Shown here: in pieces, positions 35,001 through 48,900 of the stretch
Numbering within the stretch: position 1 is the stretch's first letter
Layout of the letters: each line of letters begins with the position of its first letter
NCBI RefSeq assembly: GCF_014905175.1
Contig: NC_057791.1
Coordinates: forward strand, 19,754,537 to 19,818,536
Origin: Aphidius gifuensis
Taxonomy: Eukaryota; Arthropoda; Insecta; Hymenoptera; Braconidae
DNA: 64,000 nucleotides
Reading direction: 5' to 3'
Made by a program: the position numbers and the translations under genes
Notes under the pieces: generated by a model
The model's input: only the letters and a program-made list of their open reading frames with translations
Told to the model about the DNA's origin: nothing
The model's database searches: none

Positions 35001-38000
35001 CAGGGATCAGCCAATCTGATCCTTTATACTATCCCCTTTTTTTTATTTTTTTTTATACATGTCGTATAAACCTAAAACCTGGAAAAATCTGACCAGCTCA
35101 AAATTATTGGGGATAGTCATGTGATTTTTTTGGATTTCATGCTTGAACGCCTCTTTTACTTGGTGTAGAAAAAAAATTCTCTTTTATTTTTTTACTGGGT
35201 TTTTATGGATAACACAAGTGAACAAATGCAAAATAAATATCGCCCAGTGTCCACTAAAGATTTGTCATGACTCATGTCTGTCAATAAGTTTCTATAATTT
35301 TTATTTACTGTTTCAATATGAATATTTTTTTATACTAAAGCATGACACAATTTTGTTTATTATTTTTTATTTATTTTATCATCACACAATTGAGGGATAA
35401 AAATTTGGGGAAAAAAAAAAAATAACAGATATGGTTGTGCTGTGATTGCAAGTTTGGACATTTTATGGATGATTCGCTGTTACATTGTGATCACTGATGT
35501 AGAAAAATGTCCATCGACCTGACATTATCTATTTCCATATTGTAAATTTTCCATCAGTTAACAATATTATTATTATCATCATCTTTTTTTATTTTATTTT
35601 GGATTTTTTTTTTTTGAACAACAATTATTATTGGAAAATTCGACGATTTGTTGGAGCATACAAAAGGCTCATTCATTCATATCATCATTTGTAAATCACT
35701 ATATTCATTTACTCTAATTTAACAATACAAAAATATTTTTAAAAAATAAATAAATATATATTATTGTAGGAAAATTTATAGAAATATTGTATAGATAGAA
35801 AAAATTGTATTATGTGAGTTTGAGTCTTGAGCATAATAAAAATTATTTGATAATAAAAATAACAAAATTTAGCAAACATCAGAGGTAAAAATCGATCAGA
35901 GCAAATCAACGAGAAACCTTGATGTCCCGGGATAGACCAACAATGATAATCTTTCAATTTCTTTATCTGTTCATTGACCATTTCTTTCATTATCAATTCT
36001 TAACTGATAATACGATCGTTGTTCATTGTTGCAATGAAGCTTTTACTCATCAGGATATTTTTCTTGAAAAGCTGAACATAGCACAAAAAAAAAATGAGAC
36101 AAAATTTTAAGCAAGAATAGTATTGTCAAAAAAGAGACAGAAAATTGGTTTGGTTCATACTCACGTATCAATGGTGGTCATTGTTCATAGACCTTTTCAA
36201 ATCCGATCGACCCTTCACATGAATTCTTCGCCAATGAAAAGTCGAAAATCTATTGTTTAATTTTTTTTTATATTAATTTAATTCTTAAATAATATAAATT
36301 AATAGGCAAATATTTTCTTGTTAATGAATCATTTATTATAAATTTTATATTTTCTTTATTACATGATGTTTTAGTTTGAAATGTCAAATAGCATCTCTTC
36401 TTCTCTCATCACACACAAACATATATATATTTGAAAAAAAATATATATAAAAAAGAAAAAAGAAAGAAAAAATAAATGAAAAAAAAAAAAAAACAACTTG
36501 CAGCCAAGGGAGCAATCAGGCACCCGCATATGCTCTCCTCGATTGACCCTGCCATTTTTCTTTCTATTTTTTTTTAAACCCCAATGTCTCCCTTCAACAT
36601 TTCTTTCACATGCGGATTTTTTTTTTTATTCTTATTCTTTGTTTTCATTCGTTTCATCTTTACCATCATACTGTAGTATCCAATTGAAAAGTTTAACTGC
36701 AAAATTCCTCAAATAATTTCAAACGACAAAAGCATTTGATAAAAAATAAAAATATAAAAAATTATTGGAGATAAAAAAAGCTCTGGTGAATGAAGGAAAT
36801 AAAATTTAACCATAGTGTGTCAGATGTAGGAAATGAAATAATGACAAGATGGCTGTTCAATGTATTATTGGAATGATTAATGCATGTGCAAGAGAGTTGG
36901 GTTAGTAACGAAAGAGACAAAGGAAAAATAGGAATGAGAAGTTCAAGAAGGCTTGAAGACAATCAACGCGTTGTTGAAACAAGACGATTGTGTCGTTTGA
37001 CCGGATGAAGTTCAGCGCTTTTCTACAGGATTATCCTTTGACTGTCTACCAAGATGAGAGAAACAATACTATTGGACATTTGGTCAATGCTTGGTTCCTG
37101 TTATTTCTCGTTATCGACTCTCACGCCTTGCAACCAACTACCTAGTCTTTCCTGCCTTTGTACTCTATCATGATGACCAAAACAAAAAAAGCTCAAAAAA
37201 AAAAAAATTCCATCTACCGACTAGAATACAATACAATTCGCGCTTTTCAGGGCTTCCTTAGCTACATATATATTTTTTAACAAAAAAGTTTATCAAAGTT
37301 AGAGCCGGATCAACGAAAAAGACAATACAAAATATTTCAATGGAAACGGAAATTGAAAAAAAAAAAAAATATAAAATAAAGATAACCATGGAATAGAAAA
37401 AATATATTTTTTAAATGATTATTTTAATAGACATATTCTATCATTAAAAACGACGTCTTCTAACATTCGATTGGTCGATTTTTAATTAAATTTTATTTTT
37501 TTATTTTTTTTTAAAAGCTCTCCTGAGAAAACGCATCGATAACTTTTTCGAAAATTTGTAAAGCAATTAGAGACTGGCTTCAACTACTCAAGTAATAAAT
37601 GACAAGACTACAAAAATCACATATTCAATAGAAAACCATTCACTGCAGTTGCCGGGCAATTTCTGGCAACACTCTAATGGCCATTTATGAATTCTGATAA
37701 ATTGAATACTCTGTAACTGACATGATTATAATATCTTTTCAATATACGAATATATTTCAAAATGATCATTTGACTTAATAACATCACATGGCCATTTAAA
37801 CTTTATTTATAACTTGAAAATTTTGCCATGTATTTATTGAAATCCATACATTTAAATAGCTTTGATCAATAATTATTTTTACATATAATATATTCTTGAC
37901 CATTATGGTATTATTGAATTTTATGAAAAGCAAATAATATGCACACATATATGATAAGTTGAGGATTACAAGTTTTGTCTGTATGAGCTTTTGTAGAAAA

Positions 38001-38793
38001 TTTTACAGAAACCATATGAATATATTATGAATCCCTTGATTCCCTTTGTCACTTACCAAAATTTTGATGTTTTACAATTCAGTAAATACATGTACATTTA
38101 CGAATCCTTTGATAATTAGCATTTAGATTTAAAACCACAATATTTTGAATATAAATTTTAAATATATATTTGTTAAATTCTATTTGTACATGTTGGTATG
38201 TATATGTAGATGGAAGACTATTGTGTGTATAGAATAGTCAGATAGATAGATGATTTTGGACTGTTGAAATTATAGACTAATTAAATCAATGACGCATCGT
38301 GTATTAGCGCTTCCACTTGATGCACATCTGATTCCAATTCATGATTCACATTAACCAATCACGCGGAATGGCTATCAGTTAAATAGAATTGAAACCAAGA
38401 GGTCTGATTCTCATGGCAATACATGCACATGTATGTTGAACTGATTATTTGAAATCTACAGGAACATTTCAACACTCTGTATAGAATCCTGGTACTTGGA
38501 TGAATCACCTCTTGGTCAATACAAAGCGACAATATACCATGAAAATCACATTAGATGATTCGTCCATAGAATATATCATGATTAATCATTCTAACAAACA
38601 ACATCAAAGTAAATTATTTACAAAATAAATTATTTGCTTTGATTATATATAATTATTTTATTATATACCTGGTGTATTTAATTTTCGGAATAATGCCAAA
38701 TAATTTGGCTGGTAAAAAAAAGTCAATAATAAATATCAATACCAGACGTTTTATATAAATTTAGAAAAATAATACCAATTTGAATTTAGTAGT
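29089..38793. other. No gene recognised; AT-rich noncoding
   Basis: A TG microsatellite at 30895-30909 and an AATT run near 32400 are the simple repeats. Isolated open frames at 32089-32364 and 37005-37145 look more protein-like than their surroundings but have no motif or splice support. Patches at 31090-31220, 33150-33300 and 34080-34260 are less AT-rich but not coding as far as I can see. Confidence 0.45.
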
Positions 38794-38805
38794 CTATATA
38801 AAGGG
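38794..38805 (+). promoter_or_regulatory. Isolated strong TATA box
   Basis: CTATATAAAGGG is a near-perfect TATA box, but no initiator or downstream gene can be assigned. Confidence 0.2.
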
Positions 38806-39942
38806 CAGTTTCTTGTCTATTTTATTTTTCAATTTTTCCAAAGAATTAGGAATTTGAAGTGTAGTACTTCCTTTAGCCCCTTTTTTTATTTTTTTTTTTT
38901 TATTATGTTAAGTTTTTCTTTTCCTGTTTACTTTTGGCAATGTGCCATACTGCCACATTTCCAATATGCAATTTCAGTTATTTCCAGAACGTTTGTTGCG
39001 CCCACGCGTTAACGCTTTTGCCTAGCTAATGTCATGGAAATCGTGTAAGCCTAGTATGCATATTATAGCTCAATAGCCATTCATATATATTTTGATTTTT
39101 TTATTTTTTTTCAACTATGATAATAATTGTTATGCTTTGATATATATATATAGTGTAATTTAAAAACATCAAGAGAATCACATGCTCTTTGTGTCATTGA
39201 ATAAATTATAACAATAAAAATATACAATTTTGTAGTCTTTGTTTTAGTCGTTACGAATAGTCAAATTGTTTGCTATTTTATTTTTATTTTTTTAAATGTA
39301 TTCTGACGTGATTCGTGTATATAGAAATACCATCGAGACGACCATAAAAGAACAGCTCTATTATAACCACCACCTCGAGGACTATTTGATTTTGCATTAT
39401 GCATGATTAAAATAAAAACTAAAAAAATTGCAATCATAATAATTAAACCAAATGTAGAAGAAGAAATTTTTTGAAATAAAAAAAAACAAGCGTATTGCTC
39501 AATTTTTAATACAATTCAAATAAAAATAATATTTTCGAATTTTAAATAATTACAGAATTTACAAAAAATAAATTTTTATTTGTGTTGTTATATAATACTT
39601 TGAAGAATAATTATTTGGTAAAAAAAAAAAACTACAGAGTTGGAATAAAAAAGAAAAAGAGTTTATTTGCAGTGAAAATGGTTGGACTACGTCGAGTTAA
39701 AGGTCTCCTCCTCTTCCACCATGTAAACGAGAAGATTTTACGTTTTAACAAGCTGTAACTAAATGCAGAGGCGCGTGCATACAGAGAAAGTTTTTTAAAA
39801 AAAACTTATACGTGGGTACCCGCCCATTGGTTTAACGACCTCGTAAAAGTTAAAACAGTAAGTGCCCCCTTAAAAGCATTTTCAGCATAATGGCACACAG
39901 TATGCATTGTATCGTATTTTCATAACATTTTTATTTTGTTTA

Positions 39943-39969
39943 TATCACTATCTTTTTGTCCAGGTAATA
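39943..39969 (+). other. Possible recursive splice (ratchet) site
   Basis: A pyrimidine-rich tract (CACTATCTTTTTGTC) leads into CAG|GTAATA, so an acceptor is directly followed by a donor with no exon between. This juxtaposition is the hallmark of ratchet points in very long insect introns. One instance can occur by chance. Confidence 0.25.
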
Positions 39970-42900
39970 TTCAATTTATCTAAAATAATTAAAAAATAAA
40001 AAAATACTCTAACTACTCTATTTTATTCAATTAATTATATTTTATTTGTTCAAGTTTTCATTGTAAAAATTTATTGTTAACAAAAGAAAATTTTTTAGAC
40101 TGAGATAAATTTTTTGGGGGGCAGATAAACTGAAGGTTGAGACATAGGAAAAAAATCGTAATGATAAAAAAAAAAAATGAATAGAGATGAGAAAGATTTG
40201 GCATAGGGCCACAACAATTTATTTATTTAACTTGGTGAAAAGTTTTCAAAAGGGGTTGTTGATCTTGATGGGAATGGGAAGACAAACAGTTGAGACAAAA
40301 ACATTTTATTATATAATTAAGCTATGATGATGACGACAATACTTTATGATATAATAAAAAGTATTCAACTGCATTTGAGTAATTATTATTATTTATTTAA
40401 AAATAACGATAAAAATTTTTTATTTATCTTTCTCAATGATTTATAAATTTAAAAATAAAAAAAGATATTTTATTTGTCAAAAGAAAAAATATTTTTTTTG
40501 TGGAATAATATATAAATTGGTTGCGTATTTGTGCGTTTATAACTATTTGTATATTCCAATAATATAAATTTTCTTTGTTATCGTAGACAAAATTTATTGT
40601 AGAATATTATCGAGTTGCGATTATCACGATAACATCGTGGTCACAGCACACACACTGACCCTACAATTTTACTGAATCTATATTGTATTTGTACCTCCAA
40701 CATTGACCACTATTTCACACATATATATACACAAAATTTTAACTACATAATATGATTATTTATAGCAAAAACGTTATTTATGAACAGACCAAAATTTCTC
40801 TCCATACGATTTTTTTTATTTTTTTAACACCGAGATACAGAGTTGCCAATTGCACTTGTTACCACAGCCAATCAAATATTCCAATCCCTCCAAATAATAA
40901 ATAAATAAATGAATAGATAAATATTTAAGCATAAAAAAAATAAAAAAATACTTTTTTCAAATTTGAAATCAATTTTTATAATTTTTTTTTTCGAAATCAT
41001 TGCATAAAAAAAATAACACAATTATCATAATTGTTTTCGATATTTTTTTATGATTATTATTTTATCCTTACTATGACATATTTTTTTTTTTAAATTGCAC
41101 CAACTGCAAATTAGTTTCTATGCAGTAGGCTCACGTCTACCAGAAATGTGTCTCGGTTAAAATGAAATGAAGGGAGATCTCTGCAATCGAAAAAAATAAT
41201 AAAAATATATATATGAAAGTGTGAAATGAAGAAAATCGAAGAAAGAATCTGGCAAATGAGAATGAAGATAAAGAAAAAAAATTACATTAAAAAAAAAAGA
41301 TATAAAAATAAAATAAAGAAATTGGGCTATTCGCACTTCTCGTTTCGTAATTGGAAACTGAGTTGAATCTTCATATATACACATCTGGAATATCGCATAT
41401 ATATATATACATCAACAGCTTGGCATAGAAGCCCAACGTTTTTTTCTGCTTATCGGATAATTACTGAAATGGTTTTTTGCTGGGCTGGATAGTGGTAAAA
41501 TATAAAAGAAAAAAAAATATCCATGAAGGGAGTATAGATGAAGAAATAAAAAAAAAAATTTATATATATACGTGAAGGGGGAGGAGGGAAGGAGAGTTGC
41601 CGTGGGGAAAGTAAAGTGAAGAAGTCGTTACAAAAAGTCAAGTCCTATCAGAGCTTTTTTGGGGGCGGGAGGAGGAGAAGGCGTTAGATTAGCGTGATCT
41701 CGAGTGATAACGTGTTATTTTTTATTTTTACTGTTTTTTTTTTTTTTTTTTCAAACCATTGAATCACCTCTGGTCTTGAGTACTTGAGACTTGAGCCTCT
41801 CTCAAACTTGCACTAATATATATTGTCATTTTTTTAATATTTTTCTTTTTTTTCTATCGATACATTATTTTTATTTATTTTTGTAATTTTTTGTCACGTA
41901 AAAAAAATACCCCATAAGATACTCTCGCAATGTAAAAAACAATTATCGTATATAAAAGAAAATTAAGTTAAAAAAAAATAAATATTTCATCATTAAAAAT
42001 ATAAGAAAAAGAAAATAATGAAAAAATATATTTAATATTATGATTATTTTTTAATTTGAAATTACTATAGTTTAATCAAAAGGTGATAAATTGAAAGCCA
42101 TTGTTCTCCGTTTCATTTGTGATCAACGGGAAGATTAATTTCTCATCGAATTCCCATCGTTTCAACGTCATTCCACTGCTTTTACTTAATCTTCTATAGT
42201 TGCCCAATGGAATTGCATTGTATCACAACAAATATAGATATATTAGTTGAGGGTATTCTTCCCTTGCTTGATTCTGTAAGTTTTCTCATCTTCTCTTTAG
42301 TTAACTTAAATTATACCTCTCTTAATTGTATATCCAGAAACCAGTTGATTTTTAACAATACAACATCGTAGCCAAAACACTGACCCTTCAAAATCATTAA
42401 TATATATCTATTGTTAAGATTTTAATGTCACTCGTTTTATTATTTCCCAGTGTCTTTATATATACACACATTTCTGACTTGACAATTATTATCCAATTAA
42501 ATGTTTAATTAAAAAAAAAAAAATATTAACATTTAATTATAAAAACTGAGAAAGACAATGGGTTTGTTAAGAAATCAGTCAATACAGTTGGAACAATCTC
42601 GAAAAAAAAATAAAAGAGCATGTCACTGTTGGAAAACGAAACAGATAATTTTTAACCCTCAACTAGTCCATTCAGCTTTTCTGTTTCTGTTTCATTTTTA
42701 TTTATTTTTTTATTTTTTACTCATTTTTATTTATTCTCATCACATTATTTTTTATTCAACTCTTTTTACTTCTATTCCGGGGACCAGTGGTGAGACATAA
42801 TGGCCGGGGAACGGGACGAAATTTAATGTGGAGGGAAAAAAATAATTGGCAGACGTAACCGTGGCATACAGTAGTGGGTAGCTCCGGGTCGATTCGCGAG

Positions 42901-45900
42901 CCTCGTTAAGCAAAAATAATGGAGATTATTAAAAAAATATATAAAAAAAAAACACTCGTCGTGCCTTCTTTGGGCGTCAGTCGGTCTCTCTTTGTGCTGA
43001 TAAAAAAAAAAAAAAATGATAAAAAGAAAGAAAAAAAAAAACGAGAAAATTGAGAATGCAACCATTAAGGTCCAAAGGGAGTGACATCGTTAAATAAATC
43101 CAGATAGAAGCAAACAAAGTTGGATCATGTCTATCCTCATCGTTCTGTTGGCAAGCAAGCTTTTTTTTGTTTTTATATTTTTTTTCTTCTACATTTTCTT
43201 TTAGCAAACCCCTCCACGCCCAGTTGTCTTTTCCGGCAGCTCACTTGAACCTCTAGCTTTTTTTTTCGCACGTGCTTTACTCTCTTCTATCTCGATCATT
43301 AATTACAATCTCATCTCCACCTAGATTTCAGAAATTCGATGTAACGATCTTCCTCTATTTGCACTAACTTTTATTTATTTTTCATTTTTTTTTTTTTTAT
43401 CCTCTATGGTTTTTATTTGATTTATTTTTCTTTACCAATTTTATATGATTATTATTTAATTCCAAAATATTGGCAAAAAAAAAAAGAGTTGATATTTTTT
43501 GAGTTGATAAAAAAAATGATATTTAATGTCAAATATTCATTCAAGCGTCAATTTTTGACATCAAAGAGTTCTCGAAGAATAAAAAGCCATTTTAGAATCA
43601 AAAAAGAATTGATCATTTTAGTTTTTTATTGTCATATTTATTTATTTTTTATTTTTTTCAACGCTGTATGATGGTCTTATCCGGTATCTGGACGATTTTT
43701 CCGTGCGCTTAGGTCCATTATTTTCCGATAAATTCTCACAGAACAGTGGATTAGGTGCAACCAGCCGGGATCCAAGTGAAGTGAACATGAACGTTGGCCT
43801 TTGTCAAGGATGAATGAAAAAAAAAAATAGAAAAATAAATAAATAACGAAAAAAATTCATGAGTAAAAGAGAGATATAAAACTAGATAACTTTTAAAGTG
43901 GTTTTTAAAAGTGTCATCAGGTTCAAAGTGTAGAAAAGTGTATCTTTTCCATCAATTGAAACTCTTGTTTTTAAAAGTATATAACAAGACAAATGAATGT
44001 GATAGTTTAACAATGAGCAAAATACTTTATTGTTTTATTTATTTATTTTTAATTCTATACTTGTATCCAATAAAAATTCTAGTGTGTAAAGTAACGATAC
44101 GTTTTTTCTCACAATTGGAAAAATATCAAAGTTTTAACTCCATGTGTGTCTAATAGCACTTGAACATAGTTATTTTTTATTTCCTACAAATTGTTGTCAA
44201 TTGTTTTTTCAAACAAAATAAAATTTTTTCCTTACACTCAATTAAAACTTTATTTTTCTTAAATTTCATTCATTTTTTTTATATTTCAATTGTTGAATTT
44301 TCCATCAATTATTTCAATAATTAATGTTCATTTTTTTTTTGTTTTAAATGAAAAATAAAAATATAACGAAATGGAGATGGTTAGGAAGACACAATACCTG
44401 TAACAAGTCGACAGAGTTCCGAGAAATACTGAGAGATGGCATTGGCTGTTCAAATTGTGCTTTAAAAAAAAAATATAAAAAATTCAAAACACAAAAAAAT
44501 ATTAAACGTGAAATATATTCTTTTGAAATAAAAAAAAAAACCAAAAATGATTATTTGAAATATTTCATTTTGAATATTGTTAAATGAAAATTCAAAATTT
44601 TGCAGACGTGGCAAATTGACGATGGTTTACTGTGTAAAATGTTGGAAAGGAAATTGAGGATGAGGCATTTTCAAATCCGACAGTTGTCATTAACTCTACC
44701 TACGCTCTGCTACACGCCAACGAAAATTCAATGGTTGAATCGTTCAGTTTTGTCCTTTAATCGTGAATTCGTTCGTGCAAAACTGCGTGGTTACTATATC
44801 ACTCTATACCCTGTTTTTATTTTTTATTTTTCACATTTAATATGTGTACTCGCACTGTTCTCCAATGTTCTTTTGTTTAAAAAATTCTTTTTATTTTTAA
44901 TTTAAGAGTATTTTAATATAAATTATCAAATATTTTTATCTTATAAGTTGAATAAATAAAAACAAAAAAAGCCATTGCTTATTCATACACTATATGACAA
45001 TATGACCTAGATATATTGATGCAAGTATTTTGTGTCTGCTTGTAGGATCAACGGATTTTCAGAAGCTTCATACACTGGTGTTATATCAAGCTTGCAAAAG
45101 CTCAATTTTTCGTGTATTGTTTTGCAATTTTTGAGATCTTTCTATGTACTTTTATCTATCTATTCATAAATTTATTTTTCTTTTTTGTTTTTTAACTACT
45201 TTTTTTTGTCTTTTTTTCATTCATTTATTTATATTTTTTTTTTTTTTGCTTTGTTTTTGTTCACTTATTTTTTTCTTGCACCTCTTGAGCCTGACACGTA
45301 GGTAGGGAACGTAATTTCAACGTTAAATCGTTTATCCCCGTCAACTTGACATGGAAACGTTCTTTATCTCTCTAACGTTATTTATTCTTCTATCCAGCCT
45401 CTTTCATTTTGCACTTTCACGTGTGTGTCACTGACATGGAATTACAAACTTGAGGCATAAGAATTATGTTACAAACAAAATTTCTTTGTTCTTTTTTTTT
45501 TGTACTCTATTTTTATTTTTCTTTAACTCGACATTTCGTAATGATGAGATCTTTGATTTAGATTTTTTTTCTACTTAATTTATGTTTAGTTTATATTTAT
45601 TTATTTATTTTTTCTATTCATCGTAGAATAACATTTGGTTGATTGACCACAGTCAGGTTGCTATTCAAATGGTGATAAAATACAATTCTCAGCAAAAAAA
45701 AATTAACAAAAATTATATTCAATCCATGCCTAGACACTATTGTCTTCGGGGAAAAAAAAAAAAAAAAGGGAAAAAGGGTATAATAAGATTTCATTGTGTG
45801 GCCAACTATTCGTGGTAATTTTGCGCACGGGCGAATAATTGAAATAACAGTTGACTGAATGAATAAAAATATTTTGCTTTCGATAAAGAATTGTAGGTGA

Positions 45901-48900
45901 TGATGGAATACGAAGAGAAATAGAAAAAAAAAAAGCCTCGAGCTATATATTCTATGTATGAAAAATATGAAGGAATATGTCCTTCACGAAGGGTTGCGTG
46001 TTATATATATAAGTGGTGTTGGATATGATGGATTCTCGAATTGATCCCTGCACATAAGAGAATAAAGTGGTCTTTTCAATAAAAAAAACATGACTTTAAT
46101 TTTATTATTTAAAAGTATATATATATTTCTACAAAATCCATTTATTTTTTATCTATATTTACTTTAAAATAATGTCATATCAAAAATGAAAACTTGACAT
46201 TTAAAATAATCTCTATATAAAAAAAGAAATTTCTTATTTTGTCATTTAAAAAAAAAATAAAAAAATATACAATCGAAAAAAAAGAATTGGAATGTATTTA
46301 AAAAAAAAACACCCTGACAGTGCGCGGTACTTCTTAACTCAGAATAAAGTCCCTTGTAAAAAAAAAAAAAATTAAAAAAAACACCAGAAAAAAAATCAAC
46401 TGATGCTATTGAATCGAATAATTACGTATGTATGAGGCCCGTATAAATAATTGGCCGGCTGAATATCAGTAAAGTGAAAGAGAAAGAGACAGAAAAAAAA
46501 GTAGAGATAAAATACAAAGTCGAGTCGACACGAGCACAAAAGCCCACAGGCAAAACCAACCAAGTTTTACCATCAGGGGTAAAATAACCAAAAGCGAAAG
46601 TAAGCAAGATAATAAAATAAAAAAATAAAAATATAGATGCCTTTGAAGAGCCGCTTGTGAAAAGTGTATAGGGATTTGAAAATCCCTGTCCCAAATGGGA
46701 ATCCTTGTGATTTTATGCACACTGGACAACTTGGATCCTTGGATCCATCAACGTATATGCAAATGAACGCACAGGCATCAAACAAAAAAAAGAATACAAT
46801 TTAAAATTAAATATTTTACTCTTTATTTAATTCATGAGCTTTTTTTTTTTATTTAAATTACTTTTATTTTTTATTTTCACATACATTGATAAACGCGTGG
46901 CAACGAAATGTATAATATGGCAAAGTCTCGTATATGCTCAACTGCCTAATATATGGCTCCTTGTAATTGCCCTGCGATAAATTAATACAATTTCGCACGC
47001 ATGTGCCGCGACGATATATAGTTCCATTGTTTTAACAGCCTAAAGTATATACAGTGTAAAAGAATAAAGAGAGGGGTTGAAAAATATAAAATAAAAATAA
47101 AAAAAATAAATAAAAACTGAATGAAAAATAAATAAATAAATATAAATAATAATAATGATAATAAATTTAAGCCTGAGGTAGTTGTTTGGAATCTTATTCT
47201 TAACTCTCTGTTTTATTGTGGTTATTATTTTTGCTTGATCATTCATGTGGGTGGAGAAAATTCACCTGTCGAAATTCGAAAATATATACTTCGATGTATC
47301 TTGGTATTCTGAGAATGACGATGAAAACGCCTCTGGTATAAATGGGGCAAAAAGATTGTACACATCAAACACATCATGCATCTTTAATAAAATACATTTT
47401 ATTATTATTTATATTTTCATTTTTAAAATATTAGTTGAATTGTCCACGCTTCTTTTTTTTTTTTGCACGAAATAGCCTCTGGTATATATTTTCTCTTTTA
47501 AAATAACATTATTATTATTTTAATACATGTACTCTTATAATTTGTCACGGTTAAAATAAATTTTATAATGATTTTATGCAAATTTATATAAAAAATATTA
47601 TAAAGCACATAGTGTACTATGTAAAAAGAAAGAAAAAATACAGATATTTTATTTTATTTTATTTTTTCATTGTAATATTGCTAAAAATTATTGAAAATAT
47701 TAACTGAATTAATTTAGTTAATTAAATGTGTACACAGTAAGCAATGAAAATATTTTGTTAAATACAATTGCAATTGTAGTTGTAATTTTTTTTTTTTTTT
47801 GTATTTGCTGTCGTGTGTGCATGTTTATATGCAAACCAAGAGGAGTGAAAAATAAATTAGTAAATTATCGTATGTATTATTTTGGTAAATGAACAAAAAT
47901 AGTACGTGGTTCACATGTGTATTATCATTGGTACAGAATTTTGTGTGTGTGTGTCTAATTCAATGTTAAAGCTACAACAAAAATTATCGACTGGATAATT
48001 TCACGGGAGCATGGTTTTGTCCAGTGGAGGCATTAGTTATCGTCCAGCACTCTCTCTTTTTTTTTTTTGCATTTTCTCTCTTTCTATACCAACTAAATTG
48101 AGGGAATAAATTGAGGGAAGAGTAGCTTTATACAGAAACTAGATTGTTTGACGTGACCATACATTTTTTTTTATTTTACAAGGTTTGGTCAGGTCATTGC
48201 TTAAGCTCAAATGACTCTCTCAGGATCAATTTATTTATCCTCTTCTTACAACGAATTTTTATAAAATTTTAAAAATAAATCTTTCTTTTTTTTTTTGTGC
48301 ATCTTATTATCTCGCCATTTTCCTTTATTAATATTTTTTTATTATAATTTATTTATATGTAATTTAAAATAAAAAAACAATAAATATAATGCACTATTGA
48401 TGCTTGAAAATAAATCAATTTCACGAGTTTTATTATGATGATATTATGCAAAGTGTTTTGTAAATTATTAGCTGTTACAATGGCTATCCATGAATCGATT
48501 TATATGTATCTCAAGATAGTTTAATGATGATCACAGTATGCCTCGTTACAACTCGAAGGTATAATAATGTTCTTGATGTGCACTAAAGACTATCAATCAA
48601 TGACGAATTAACGAGCGATTATGGTCAGAGAGATGCAATCTTACAGCAGTAGCCTCAAGTAATTTATACAACATTTATCAGCAAAAAATAAATGATCAAA
48701 ATATTACAAATTCCATGCAAGTTTTATTTCTTTATTTTTCAATATTAATGGCTTTAAAAATTTTAATTAATAGAATAATTAAATTTGATTGACATATAAA
48801 TTGGTATTTTTTTTGTGCGAATTTTTATGCCAAAAAATCTTTGTTTAAAATTCAAATAAATAAATTGTTGAGGGTTAACAAAAAAATAAAAAAAAAAAAA

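Noticed and set aside
37005..37145. 46-residue plus-strand frame (MKFSAFLQDYP...) that looks protein-like
   Set aside because: Too short, with no signal-peptide layout, no promoter and no family resemblance; not supportable without transcripts.
43664..43819. Plus-strand open stretch (YDGLIRYLDDFS...) of about 50 codons
   Set aside because: Coding-like composition, but no acceptor or donor at its ends and no start; the chance of such a stretch in 64 kb is not small.
44600..44905. 101-codon plus-strand frame after a TTGCAG acceptor-like site
   Set aside because: The second half is low-complexity Phe/Leu, no donor is found and the sequence matches nothing I know.
47176..47195. TGAGGTAGTTG, similar to the let-7 seed region
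   Set aside because: Only about the first ten bases match and the flanks do not form a precursor hairpin.
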